The position numbers and the translations under genes were made by a program. From the NCBI RefSeq assembly GCF_020991085.1, contig NZ_CP087719.1, positions 2,004,001 through 2,068,000 on the forward strand: a stretch of DNA of 64,000 nt, written 5' to 3'. The notes under the pieces were generated by a model. The model ran no database searches. It saw only the letters and a program-made list of their open reading frames with translations, and was not told the DNA's origin. Source of the DNA: Roseomonas sp. OT10 (GTDB lineage: Bacteria; Pseudomonadota; Alphaproteobacteria; Acetobacterales; Acetobacteraceae). Shown piece by piece: positions 56,492 through 64,000 of the stretch. Each line of letters starts with the position of its first letter. Within the stretch, counting starts at the first letter, position 1.

Positions 56492-57661
56492 TCAGCCCGC
56501 CAGCCGGTCCGCCGCGGCGTCCGCGGCGACCCGGGCCGCAGCGTCCAGCGCCAGCACCGCGTCCAGCTCCTCCGCCGCCGGGGCGCCCAGCCCGTCCAGC
56601 GTCGCCTCGACCACCCGGGCGATGTCCAGGAAGCCCAGACGGCGGTCCAGGAAGCGCGCGACGGCCACCTCGTTGGCGGCATTCAAAATGGTGGGCGCGC
56701 CACCCCCCGCGGACAAGGCCTCGCGGACCAGGCGCAACGCAGGGAAACGCTTCGGATCGGGCGGAAAGAACTCCAGCCGGCCCAGTGCCGCGAGGTCGAG
56801 GCGCGGGACGTCGACATGCATCCGGGCCGGCCAGGCCAGGGCATGGGCGATGGGGGTGCGCATGTCCGGGCTGCCGAGCTGGGCCAGGATGGAGCCGTCG
56901 GCGTACTGCACCATGCCGTGCACGGCGGATTGCGGGTGGACCAGCACCTCGATCCGCTCCGGGGCCACGGGGAACAGGCGCGCCGCCTCGATCACCTCCA
57001 GCCCCTTGTTGAACATCGTGGCGCTGTCGACGCTGATCTTCGCGCCCATGCTCCAGACGGGGTGACGCACCGCCTGCTCCGGCGTGGCCGCGGCCATCTC
57101 GGCGAGGCTCGCGTTGCGGAACGGCCCGCCCGAGGCGGTGAGGACGATCTTCTCCGGCACGGCCGGCAGGCGTGAATCGAGCGCCTGGAAGATGGCGTTG
57201 TGCTCGGAATCCACCGGCAGCAGCGTGGCGCCCGAGGCGGCGGCGGCGCGCAGCACGATGGGGCCGGCGCAGACCAGCGCTTCCTTGTTGGCCAGGGCCA
57301 GCGTCCCGCCCCGGCGCAGCGCGGCCAGAGTCGGGCCCAGCCCGGCGGCGCCCACGATCGCCGCCATGGTCCAGTCCGCCGGGCGCGAGGCGGCCTCCGC
57401 GACGGCGGCGCGGCCCGCCGCACAGGCGATCCCGGTGCCGGCCAGCGCCTCGCGCAGCGCGGGCAGCGCGCTGTCCTCCGCCAGGACGGCGATCGCGGGG
57501 CGGTGCCGGCGCGCCTGCTCCGCCAGGGCGGCGGCATCCCGCCCGGCGACCAGCGCCTCGACCGCGAACTCGCCCGGCGCGGCCGCCTCCAGCAGGGCCA
57601 GGGTGGAGCGCCCCACCGAGCCGGTGCTGCCCAGCACCGTGATCCGCCGGGTCAGCGCCAC
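56492..57661 (-). CDS. dxr: 1-deoxy-D-xylulose 5-phosphate reductoisomerase
   Basis: Second enzyme of the MEP isoprenoid pathway. It has 389 residues. Markers: TVLGSTGSVGRSTLALLEA (NADPH site), TLALANKEALVCAG, VDSEHNAIFQAL (metal), LTASGGPFRNASLAEM, WSMGAKISVDSATMFNKGLE and ILNAANEVAVARFLD. GTG 57661 overlaps the end of cdsA by 10 nt. Its product feeds UppS two genes upstream. Confidence 0.97.
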   Translation of the reverse strand: MALTRRITVLGSTGSVGRSTLALLEAAAPGEFAVEALVAGRDAAALAEQARRHRPAIAVLAEDSALPALREALAGTGIACAAGRAAVAEAASRPADWTMAAIVGAAGLGPTLAALRRGGTLALANKEALVCAGPIVLRAAAASGATLLPVDSEHNAIFQALDSRLPAVPEKIVLTASGGPFRNASLAEMAAATPEQAVRHPVWSMGAKISVDSATMFNKGLEVIEAARLFPVAPERIEVLVHPQSAVHGMVQYADGSILAQLGSPDMRTPIAHALAWPARMHVDVPRLDLAALGRLEFFPPDPKRFPALRLVREALSAGGGAPTILNAANEVAVARFLDRRLGFLDIARVVEATLDGLGAPAAEELDAVLALDAAARVAADAAADRLAG

Positions 57662-58533
57662 AGGGGGGCCCCGAAGCCGAAGAGGGCGGCCAGCAGCGCG
57701 GCGACCGGCGCCGCGGCCAGCAGCCCGTCCAGCCGGTCCAGCAGGCCGCCATGGCCGGGGATGAGGCTGGAGCTGTCCTTCACGTCGAAGTGACGCTTGA
57801 TCGCGCTCTCCAGCAGGTCGCCCGCCTGGGTGGCGACGGAGAGGATGGCCGCCACGGCCATGGCCCGGGCCCAGGACCCCGGCAGCAGCAGGGTGGTGGC
57901 CAGGGCCCCGACCAGCATGGCCAGGGCCAGGCCGCCCGCCGCCCCGGACCAGGTCTTGTTTGGGGAGACGGAGGGCATCAGCTTCGGCCCGCCGAAGATC
58001 CGCCCGGCGGCATAGGCGCCGATGTCGCTGGCCCAGACGCAGAGCAGCAGGAACAGGACGTTGTCCCGCCCGGCCAGATTGTCGTGCCGCAACTCGATCA
58101 GGCAGAGTCCGGCGATGCCGATGTAGAGGACGCCGAGCGCCAGCCAGAGCGCCGGCACCCGCTCCGGCCCGCGCCGGTCGGCCCGCAGCGCCACGAGCCA
58201 GGCCAGGAGGAAGCCGGCCCCCAGCATTGCCCAGCCGGCGAGCGGCCGCTCCAGCACGGCGAGCGCGCCGGCCACCAGCACCACGGCCGGGACCGCAGCA
58301 CCGGGCAGGACGCGGGTACGGAGCCCGCACAGGTGCACCCATTCCCAGCAGAGGATGGCCACCCCGACCGCGAGGAGGGCGGTATAGGGCTCCGCCCCCA
58401 GCCAGACGCAGAGCAGCGCGGCGGGGCCGAGCACCAGGGCCGAGAGGAAGCGCTTGCGCAGGTCCCGCCAGCGCTTGGCGCCGGCGGGGTCGGGCTGGGC
58501 CGACGCAGGCCGGGTCACGGTCGGGGAAGGCAT
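57652..58533 (-). CDS. cdsA: Phosphatidate cytidylyltransferase
   Basis: Makes CDP-diacylglycerol for all phospholipids; integral inner-membrane protein of 293 residues with about eight TM helices. The signature spans ESAIKRHFDVKDSSSLIPGH and GGLLDRLDGL. Other conserved part: WASDIGAYAAGRIFGGPKLM then SPNKTWSGAAGGL. Start ATG 58533 shares a base with the uppS stop. PgpA (10655) acts later in the same pathway. Confidence 0.96.
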   Translation of the reverse strand: MPSPTVTRPASAQPDPAGAKRWRDLRKRFLSALVLGPAALLCVWLGAEPYTALLAVGVAILCWEWVHLCGLRTRVLPGAAVPAVVLVAGALAVLERPLAGWAMLGAGFLLAWLVALRADRRGPERVPALWLALGVLYIGIAGLCLIELRHDNLAGRDNVLFLLLCVWASDIGAYAAGRIFGGPKLMPSVSPNKTWSGAAGGLALAMLVGALATTLLLPGSWARAMAVAAILSVATQAGDLLESAIKRHFDVKDSSSLIPGHGGLLDRLDGLLAAAPVAALLAALFGFGAPLWR

Positions 58534-59270
58534 CAGCGGCCGCCGAAGCGGCGCTCCCGCCGGCCGAACTCGTCCAGGGCCTGCCGCAGGTGGCTGGCGT
58601 CGAAATCGGGCCAGAGGACGTCCTGGAAGACGAGCTCGGCATAGGCGGCCTGCCAGAGCAGGAAGTTGGAAAGCCGCTGCTCTCCCGAGGTGCGGATGAT
58701 CAGGTCCGGGTCCGGCATGCCGTGGGTGGTGAGGTGGCGGTCCACGACCGCCTCGTCGATCTGCTCCGGCCGCAGCCGGCCGTCGGCGACGGCTTCGGCC
58801 AGGGACCGCGCCGCGGCGGCGATCTCGGCGCGGCTGCCGTAGGACAGGGCGACGTTGAGGTTCAGCCGGGTGCCGGCGGTGGTCGCCGCCTCGGCGCGGC
58901 GGATCTCCTCCATCGTCTCCGCCCCGAAGCGGGCGCGGTCGCCGATGACGCGCAGGCGCACGCCGTTGCGGACCAGTTGCGCCACCTCGTTGCGCAGGTA
59001 ATGGCGCAGCAGGCCGGTCAGCTCCATGACCTCGTCCTGCGGCCGGCGCCAGTTCTCGGAGGAGAAGGCGAAGAGGGTCAGCCAGCCCACGCCGGCCTGT
59101 GCGGCGGCCTCGATGGCGCGGCGGGCGGCCTCGGCGCCGGCGCGATGGCCCATGACCCGGGGCAGGCGCCGGGCCGTGGCCCAGCGTCCGTTGCCGTCCA
59201 TGATGATGCCGACATGCGCCGGCACCGCCGTCGCCCCCCTGGCAGGCTGCCGTTCGGAAGCTGCGCTCAT
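58533..59270 (-). CDS. uppS: Isoprenyl transferase, undecaprenyl diphosphate synthase
   Basis: Cis-prenyltransferase building the undecaprenyl carrier for peptidoglycan and O-antigen. It has 245 residues. Markers: HVGIIMDGNGRWATARRLPR (catalytic Asp), VMGHRAGAEAARRAIEAA, LTLFAFSSENWRRPQDEV and DLIIRTSGEQRLSNFLLWQA. Coded 43 nt after frr and overlapping cdsA by one base. Confidence 0.97.
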   Translation of the reverse strand: MSAASERQPARGATAVPAHVGIIMDGNGRWATARRLPRVMGHRAGAEAARRAIEAAAQAGVGWLTLFAFSSENWRRPQDEVMELTGLLRHYLRNEVAQLVRNGVRLRVIGDRARFGAETMEEIRRAEAATTAGTRLNLNVALSYGSRAEIAAAARSLAEAVADGRLRPEQIDEAVVDRHLTTHGMPDPDLIIRTSGEQRLSNFLLWQAAYAELVFQDVLWPDFDASHLRQALDEFGRRERRFGGR

Positions 59271-59313
59271 TCCGTCCGGACGCCCCCTGCCGCGCCGATG
59301 TGCCGGGCCAAGC

Positions 59314-59886
59314 TCAGACGGCCCGGATGTCCTTGTCCTTCTCCGCCAGCGCTTCCTCGATCTTCTTCACGTACTGATCGGTCAGCTTCTGCACGTCGTC
59401 GGACCAGCGCTTGGAATCGTCCTTGCCGATCTCGGACCTCGTCTCCCAGCCCTTGATCGTCTCCATGCCGTCGCGGCGCACGCCGCGGATGGCGACCTTC
59501 GCCGCCTCGGCATACTTGGCCGCCTGCTTGGCCAGGTCGTTGCGGCGCTCCTGGGTCAGCGGCGGCAGGGGGACGCGGATCACCTGCCCCTCCGCCTGGG
59601 GGTTCAGGCCGAGGTTGGCGTCGCGGATCGCGACCTCCACCGCCTTGGTCACGGACTTGTCCCAGACCTGGACGGAAAGAAGGCCAGGCCCGGCCACGGA
59701 GATGTTGGCGACCTGCGACAGCGGCTGGTTGCTGCCATAGGCCTCGACCCGGATCGGCTCCAGCAGGGCGGGGCTCGCGCGGCCGGTGCGCAGGCCGGAG
59801 AACTCCTTGCGCAGCGTCTCCAGCGCGCCATCCATGCGGCGGGTCAGGTCCTTCTTCAGGGTGCCCAGATCGGGTGCGGCGGCCAT
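59314..59886 (-). CDS. frr: Ribosome recycling factor
   Basis: Splits post-termination ribosomes together with EF-G. About 190 residues from ATG 59886. Markers: LRKEFSGLRTGRASPALLEP, VEAYGSNQPLSQVANISVAG, AIRDANLGLNPQAEGQVIRV, PLPPLTQERRNDLAKQAAKY and the C-terminal KLTDQYVKKIEEALAEKDKD. The longer frame upstream overlaps pyrH and is rejected. Placed 16 nt after the pyrH stop. Confidence 0.98.
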   Translation of the reverse strand: MAAAPDLGTLKKDLTRRMDGALETLRKEFSGLRTGRASPALLEPIRVEAYGSNQPLSQVANISVAGPGLLSVQVWDKSVTKAVEVAIRDANLGLNPQAEGQVIRVPLPPLTQERRNDLAKQAAKYAEAAKVAIRGVRRDGMETIKGWETRSEIGKDDSKRWSDDVQKLTDQYVKKIEEALAEKDKDIRAV

Positions 59887-59902
59887 GTCGGGATGTCCCT
59901 GG

Positions 59903-60622
59903 TCAGTGCTCCACGACCGTGGTGAAGCGGCCCTCGCCCCGCATGACCGCGGTGAAGGCGCCCGGCTCGTGGATGTTGAAGACGATGATCGGCAGCTTGT
60001 TCTCGCGCGCGAGCGAGATGGCGGCGGCATCCATCACCGCCAGGTCACGGGCCAGCACGTCGAGGTAGGTCAGCGTGTCGTAGCGCTCGGCCTGCGGGTT
60101 CTTGCGCGGGTCGGCGGCGTAGATGCCGTCCACCTGCGTGCCCTTCAGCAGCGCGTCGCACCCCATCTCGGCGGCGCGCAGGGCGGCGGCGGTGTCGGTG
60201 GTGAAGAAGGGGTTGCCCGTGCCGCCGGCGAAGATGACCACGCGCCCCTTCTCCATGTGGCGGATGGCGCGGCGGCGGATGAAGGGCTCGCAGACGCTGG
60301 CCATCGGCACGGCGCTCTGCACCCGGGTCACGACGCCGATCTTCTCCAGGGCGCTCTGCATGGCCAGCGCGTTCATCACCGTCGCCAGCATGCCCATGCC
60401 GTCCGCCTGGGCCCGGTCCATGCCGGAGGCCGCGCCGGCGATGCCGCGGAAGATGTTGCCGCCGCCGATGACCAGGCAGACCTCGGTCCCCAGCTCCACC
60501 ACGCCCTTCACGTCCTGGGCGATGGCAGCCACCGTGGCATTGTCCAGCCCGTAGTCCCGGGCGCCCATCAGCGCCTCCCCGGAAACCTTCAGGAGCACGC
60601 GCTTGTAGGTCGGGGCAGTCAT
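59903..60622 (-). CDS. pyrH: Uridylate kinase
   Basis: Phosphorylates UMP to UDP; hexameric bacterial-type enzyme. It has 239 residues. Markers: [80 protein letters not shown] and [20 protein letters not shown]. It supplies UDP on the way to the UTP used by PyrG (27777). Lies between tsf and frr as usual. Confidence 0.98.
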   Translation of the reverse strand: MTAPTYKRVLLKVSGEALMGARDYGLDNATVAAIAQDVKGVVELGTEVCLVIGGGNIFRGIAGAASGMDRAQADGMGMLATVMNALAMQSALEKIGVVTRVQSAVPMASVCEPFIRRRAIRHMEKGRVVIFAGGTGNPFFTTDTAAALRAAEMGCDALLKGTQVDGIYAADPRKNPQAERYDTLTYLDVLARDLAVMDAAAISLARENKLPIIVFNIHEPGAFTAVMRGEGRFTTVVEH

Positions 60623-60707
60623 CCGGCGGGTGATTCCTCAGGGCAGCGGAAGCTACGCGAGCGGCCCGGCCAGCACAACCGGCCGACGGTGCCGCGGTGG
60701 CAGGGGG

Positions 60708-60747
60708 GCGGGGTTCCCCGGAGCCATCCCGCTCCGGGGGACCCCGC
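60708..60747 (-). terminator. Strong stem-loop downstream of tsf
   Basis: A 16-bp stem with one mismatch: GCGGGGT-x-CCCCGGAG against CTCCGGGG-x-ACCCCGC around an 8-nt loop, 9 nt past the tsf stop. No T run follows on the minus strand. It may attenuate read-through into pyrH or protect the rpsB-tsf mRNA end. Confidence 0.7.
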
Positions 60748-60755
60748 CGCGACGG

Positions 60756-61670
60756 TCAGGCCTTGGCGGTGCCGGCGGCCGCGGCCACCTCGGCGGCGAA
60801 GTCGCCGGTCTGCTTCTCGATGCCCTCGCCGAGCTGGAAGCGGGCGAAGCCCGTCAGCTTGGCGCCGGCCTTCTCGGCCACCTTGCGCACCCGGCTCTCG
60901 CCGTCATGCACCCAGACCTGCTCCAGCAGCACCACCTCCTCGTAGTACTTGCGGATGCGACCCTCGACCATCTTCTCGATGATGGCCTCGGGCTTGCCGG
61001 AGGCACGGGCCTGCTCCGAGAGCACCGCCTTCTCGCGCTCCAGGGCGGCCGGGTCGACGGCGTCGATGTCGAGCGCCTCCGGGCGGGTGGCGGCGACGTG
61101 CATGCCGACCTGGCGGCCCAGCGTCTCCAGCGCGTCCAGCTCGGTCGCGCCCTCGACGGCCACCAGCACGCCGATCTTGCCCAGGCCGGGCTTCACCGCG
61201 TTGTGGACATAGGTCGCCACCACGCCCTGCGGCACGGTGAAGACCTTGGCGCGGCGGATCGTCATGTTCTCGCCGATCGTGGCGATCAGCGAGGTCAGCT
61301 TCTCGGCGACCGTGCCGCCGCCCGGGAAGGCCGCGGCCTTGATGGCCTCCACGTCCTCGCCGGCCTCCAGCGCGACCTTCGCCACGGCGGCGGCGAAGTC
61401 CTGGAACTGCTCGTTGCGGGCGACGAAGTCCGTCTCGGCGTTCACCTCGACCATCGCGGCCTTCAGCGGGGCGGAGGCGACGGCGACCAGGCCCTCGGCA
61501 GCGACGCGGCCGGACTTCTTGGCGGCGGCGGACAGGCCCTTCTTGCGCAGCCAGTCGACCGCGGCCTCCATGTCGCCGCCCGTCTCCACCAGCGCCTTCT
61601 TGCAGTCCATCATGCCGGCGCCGGTCTTCTCGCGCAGGTCGCGGACCAGGGATGCCGTGATCTCGGCCAT
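60756..61670 (-). CDS. tsf: Elongation factor Ts
   Basis: Nucleotide exchange factor for EF-Tu. It has 304 residues. N-terminal [20 protein letters not shown] and [20 protein letters not shown]; core [20 protein letters not shown] with the TDFVAR contact to EF-Tu; and C-terminal [25 protein letters not shown] lies before ATG 61670. Second gene of rpsB-tsf, separated by 203 nt that contain a hairpin. Confidence 0.98.
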   Translation of the reverse strand: MAEITASLVRDLREKTGAGMMDCKKALVETGGDMEAAVDWLRKKGLSAAAKKSGRVAAEGLVAVASAPLKAAMVEVNAETDFVARNEQFQDFAAAVAKVALEAGEDVEAIKAAAFPGGGTVAEKLTSLIATIGENMTIRRAKVFTVPQGVVATYVHNAVKPGLGKIGVLVAVEGATELDALETLGRQVGMHVAATRPEALDIDAVDPAALEREKAVLSEQARASGKPEAIIEKMVEGRIRKYYEEVVLLEQVWVHDGESRVRKVAEKAGAKLTGFARFQLGEGIEKQTGDFAAEVAAAAGTAKA

Positions 61671-61693
61671 GGGTGTTCTCCTGGAATCATCCG

Positions 61694-61716
61694 GCGCGGG
61701 ACTCGCCGTCCCGCGC
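61694..61716 (-). repeat. Hairpin in the rpsB-tsf gap
   Basis: Perfect 9-bp arms GCGCGGGAC/GTCCCGCGC, loop TCGCC, 24 nt upstream of the tsf ATG and close to its ribosome site. It could tune tsf expression relative to rpsB. No T run, so not a classical attenuator. Confidence 0.5.
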
Positions 61717-61873
61717 TTCCTATCTCGGCCGGGCCTGGCCCGGTACCGTCATTCATGCCCGCCCGCACCCACCCTCCGCGGGCGGCGTCGGCCGGGCCAC
61801 GGGGCGGTAGCAGGGGCGGCAGGGGGCACCACCGGGGGCGGGAGGCGGCAGGCCGCCATCCCCGGCGAGGGGA

Positions 61874-62800
61874 TCAGCCGGCGCGGTTGCCGTCGTCCTG
61901 GTTGCCCTGGACCAGCGCCTCCATCTCGGTGGCGGGCAGGCCGACGGTCGGGCTGGACTGCACCTCGCCCTCCAGGGCGGGGCCGGCCTCCGGCGCCACC
62001 TCGGCCGAGAGGCCGGCGGCCAGCTCGTCCGTCGCCGCCTCGGCCAGGTCGTCCGGCATCACGCCCTCGTCCAGGCTCTCCTGGGCGCCCAGGTCGACGC
62101 CCGAGGCCTGCAGCTCGGCGCTGATGCCGTCGAAGACGGCGCCGGCGACCATGTCGCAGTACAGGTTGATGGCGCGGATCGCGTCGTCATTGCCCGGGAT
62201 CGGGAAGGCCACGCCCTTCGGGTCGGCGTTGCTGTCGCAGACGGCCACGACGGGGATGCCGAGCTTGTTGGCCTCCTCGATCGCCAGCTTCTCCTTGACG
62301 GTGTCGATCACGAAGATGATGTCGGGCAGCCCGCCCATCTCCTTGATGCCGCCCAGGGCTCGGTCCAGCTTCTCCTTCTCGCGCGTCAGCATCAGGACCT
62401 CCTTCTTGGTGAGGCCCTGGGTGTCGCCGGCGAGCTGCACCTCCATCTGCTTCAGGCGCTTGATCGACCCGGTGATGGTCTTCCAGTTCGTCAGCATGCC
62501 GCCCAGCCAGCGGTGGTTGACGTAGTACTGGCCGCAGCGCGTCGCGGCCTCGGCCACGTACTCGGCGGCGGCCTTCTTGGTGCCCACGAACAGCACGCGC
62601 CCGCCGGCCGCGACCACGTCGCGCACCGCCTTCAGGGCGCGCTCCATCATCGGCACGGTCTGCTGCAGGTCGAGGATGTGGACCTGGTTGCGGACGCCGA
62701 AGATGTAGGGCGCCATCCGCGGGTTCCAGCGGCGCGTGTGGTGGCCGAAGTGGACGCCGGCCTCGAGCAGGCCGCGCAGGGTGACTTCCGGCATCGCCAT
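61874..62800 (-). CDS. rpsB: 30S ribosomal protein S2 with acidic C-terminal extension
   Basis: Structural small-subunit protein required for binding of S1 and initiation. It has 308 residues against ~240 in E. coli; residues after about 240 form an acidic, Ala/Glu-rich tail (from [20 protein letters not shown]). Core blocks: [80 protein letters not shown] and [23 protein letters not shown] 62800 follows AAGGAAAGGA. A structured 5' leader precedes it. Confidence 0.98.
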   Translation of the reverse strand: MAMPEVTLRGLLEAGVHFGHHTRRWNPRMAPYIFGVRNQVHILDLQQTVPMMERALKAVRDVVAAGGRVLFVGTKKAAAEYVAEAATRCGQYYVNHRWLGGMLTNWKTITGSIKRLKQMEVQLAGDTQGLTKKEVLMLTREKEKLDRALGGIKEMGGLPDIIFVIDTVKEKLAIEEANKLGIPVVAVCDSNADPKGVAFPIPGNDDAIRAINLYCDMVAGAVFDGISAELQASGVDLGAQESLDEGVMPDDLAEAATDELAAGLSAEVAPEAGPALEGEVQSSPTVGLPATEMEALVQGNQDDGNRAG

Positions 62801-62826
62801 GGGGCGAATCCTTTCCTTCCGAACAA

Positions 62827-62874
62827 GTCCGGTTGAGCCTCCGCGGCGCTGAACCCCCGGATGGGGGACCGGAC
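62827..62874 (-). promoter_or_regulatory. Structured rpsB 5' leader, possible S2 autoregulatory element
   Basis: Outer arms GTCCGGT (62827-62833) and ACCGGAC (62868-62874) close a loop that contains a 5-bp CCCCC/GGGGG hairpin (62854-62867). It ends 26 nt before the rpsB ATG, within a predicted leader of about 143 nt. S2 represses its own mRNA in E. coli; whether this element does the same is inference. Confidence 0.4.
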
Positions 62875-62949
62875 CCTTGCCGCGTATCTCGGAAGGGCGC
62901 GCCGCGTGCGGATTTGCCGCCGCCAGGGAACCCCGGCGGCGACGGTCGG

Positions 62950-62978
62950 CATATGGCACGCGGCGCGGCGCGGATCAA
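62950..62978 (-). promoter_or_regulatory. Candidate rpsB promoter
   Basis: On the minus strand TTGATC (62978-62973), 17 nt, CATATG (62955-62950). Good spacing and the only AT-rich spot in the gap between the lipoprotein gene and rpsB. The start would be near 62943. Confidence 0.55.
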
Positions 62979-63021
62979 GCCGGGGGCGGCTGCCCGCCGA
63001 CCCTGCCGGCCGCGCTGCGGT

Positions 63022-63621
63022 TCAGCCCGGCCGGGCCATCGGCTCCACGCGGACGGCCAGCGCCTCGCGGTACACCACGTCCACATCCGTGCCCGGCTGG
63101 AGTCCGGTGACGAACTGCCGGAGCTGGGGGTCGCGGATGAAGGCCACGCGCTGGACGCCGCTCGGGCCGGTGAAGGCGACGCTCTGGCCCCCCGCGGCGA
63201 CCTGGTCCACCCTGACCCGCACCCGCAGCGAATCCGCCGCGGCGATCCCGGGCATGCTGCCCTCCGGGGCGCGCGCGACGCCCGTGGCCAGGGTCGGGGT
63301 GGCGCCGGGGGTTCCGGCCACCGGGGCCACGGTGAAGGCCACGGCCTCCTGGAAGACAACGCGCAGCGTATCGCCGGCGCGGACCTGCGCCAGGTTCCGC
63401 ACCGTGGGCGGCACGACGACCGTGACCTTCCGCCCGGTCGGTCCGCGCAGCAGGACCTCGCGCTTCGTCTGGTCCACCGTCTCGACCGTCGCGACCAGCT
63501 CCGTCGTCTCGGAGACGGCGACGGGATCGGGCGGGGTGCCGGCACAGCCGGCGGCGAAGGCGGCGAGGCCGAGTCCGCCCAGGAACACGGTACGGCGGGT
63601 CGGCACGGGGTAGCGCGGCAT
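63022..63621 (-). CDS. Predicted lipoprotein of unknown function
   Basis: A 199-residue exported protein. The N-terminus has twin arginines and a lipobox (RRTVFLGGLGLAAFAAGCAG), so it should be lipid-modified at Cys 26. The mature part is almost all beta-strand-like, with two similar halves (ATVETVDQTKREVLLRGPTG followed by VTVVVPP; then VRVRVDQVAAGGQSVAFTGP and SGVQRVAFI). This recalls small OB- or DUF-type repeats, each ending in a VRAGDTLRVVF or QPGTDVDVVYREALAV strand. I do not recognise a named family. It lies between dnaE and rpsB. Confidence 0.75.
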   Translation of the reverse strand: MPRYPVPTRRTVFLGGLGLAAFAAGCAGTPPDPVAVSETTELVATVETVDQTKREVLLRGPTGRKVTVVVPPTVRNLAQVRAGDTLRVVFQEAVAFTVAPVAGTPGATPTLATGVARAPEGSMPGIAAADSLRVRVRVDQVAAGGQSVAFTGPSGVQRVAFIRDPQLRQFVTGLQPGTDVDVVYREALAVRVEPMARPG

Positions 63622-63670
63622 GGCCGGGGTTTCCTTTTCTCTCCCGGGCGGCAGCCTAACCCATCGTTGC

Positions 63671-63692
63671 AAAACCGCGAGGGGTTTCGCGG
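63671..63692 (-). terminator. Rho-independent terminator of dnaE
   Basis: CCGCGA/TCGCGG stem with a 6-nt loop, then four T on the minus strand (63674-63671), 7 nt past the dnaE stop. It insulates dnaE from the lipoprotein-rpsB region. Confidence 0.75.
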
Positions 63693-63698
63693 CGTCCC

Positions 63699-64000
63699 TC
63701 ACGCGGCCATGACCCCTCCCACCCCGGGCAGCGCCTTGATCGCCTGGGCCAGCCGGGGGGAGACGTTCCAGGAGCCCGGAATGGCGATCTCCACCTCCCG
63801 CTGCCCGTCCAGGCGGGGAACCATGATGACGGTCGCCTTGCCCCGCCCCTCGCGCTGCAGCAGCTCCGCCACCGGGCGGATCGCCTCCTGCGCCTCGATC
63901 ACCACGCGCAGCTCCTGCCGCACGGAGCCCGCCACCTTGTCCAGCGAGTCGCAATCCTGGGCGGTCAGGCGCAGCGTGTCCCCCTCCATCCGCGCCTCGG
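63699..64000 (-). CDS. dnaE: DNA polymerase III alpha subunit, C-terminal end (5' end beyond window)
   Basis: Only about 100 C-terminal residues are present and the frame is open to the window edge. The segment GDTLRLTAQDCDSLDKVAGS, then RQELRVVIEAQEAIRPVAEL, VPRLDGQREVEIAIPGSWNV and SPRLAQAIKALPGV, matches the extreme C-terminal domain of alphaproteobacterial DnaE, which ends shortly after an IKALPGV-type helix. The position upstream of rpsB agrees. Because most of the protein is missing, the call rests on this tail and the context. Confidence 0.72.
   Translation of the reverse strand, partial: EARMEGDTLRLTAQDCDSLDKVAGSVRQELRVVIEAQEAIRPVAELLQREGRGKATVIMVPRLDGQREVEIAIPGSWNVSPRLAQAIKALPGVGGVMAA

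Overview
The window is a very GC-rich chromosomal segment of an alphaproteobacterium. It most resembles the Acetobacteraceae (Roseomonas-like); this placement rests on gene order and family recognition, not on a phylogeny. Supporting signs are an alphaproteobacterial LexA box (GAAC-N7-GAAC) in front of lexA, an E1-beta subunit carrying its own lipoyl domain, LpxI instead of LpxH, a Bug-family solute-binding protein and a sorbosone-dehydrogenase-type protein. I see no rRNA, tRNA, CRISPR array, insertion sequence, prophage or integrase.

Layout. (1) 1-5662, minus strand: folK-rpoZ-spoT, with gpx-like, molybdopterin oxidoreductase, smpB and dapA upstream. (2) 5884-11631: a GT4 glycosyltransferase, a metallophosphoesterase on the opposite strand, then an overlapping plus-strand run slt, alpha/beta hydrolase, pgpA, pncC. 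(3) 11654-32268, minus strand: the conserved tpiA-secG-pyrG-kdsA-eno-ftsB-pdhABC-lpdA-lipA-ratA backbone, interrupted by small accessory inserts (an MFS transporter; a Bug protein with an amidohydrolase; a GNAT protein with a GT39-like membrane protein), followed by an ASCH protein, a GST and threonine aldolase. (4) 32404-38994, plus strand: ppiD, trpD, trpC, moaC, moeA, lexA. (5) 39013-44386: comEC and a SulP transporter on minus, gltX on plus. (6) 44449-64000, minus strand: sorbosone dehydrogenase, the ycjX/ycjF pair and gloA, then the envelope and translation block dnaE(3' end)-lipoprotein-rpsB-tsf-pyrH-frr-uppS-cdsA-dxr-rseP-bamA-skp-lpxD-fabZ-lpxA-lpxI.

How the genes work together. Region 6 couples protein-synthesis factors to isoprenoid, phospholipid, lipid A and outer-membrane assembly. 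Region 3 links lower glycolysis (tpiA, eno) to the complete pyruvate dehydrogenase complex (E1-alpha, E1-beta, E2, E3) and to lipoate synthesis. Region 4 joins tryptophan synthesis, molybdenum cofactor synthesis and SOS control. Many neighbouring genes overlap by 1, 4, 8 or 10 nt, implying translational coupling.

I found no convincing undescribed system. The most useful leads are local: a 29-codon ORF with tandem Trp codons that overlaps the trpD start, a structured rpsB leader, a palindrome upstream of pdhA, a folK gene without an ATG/GTG/TTG start, and a 103-nt lipoyl-domain repeat shared by pdhB and pdhC.
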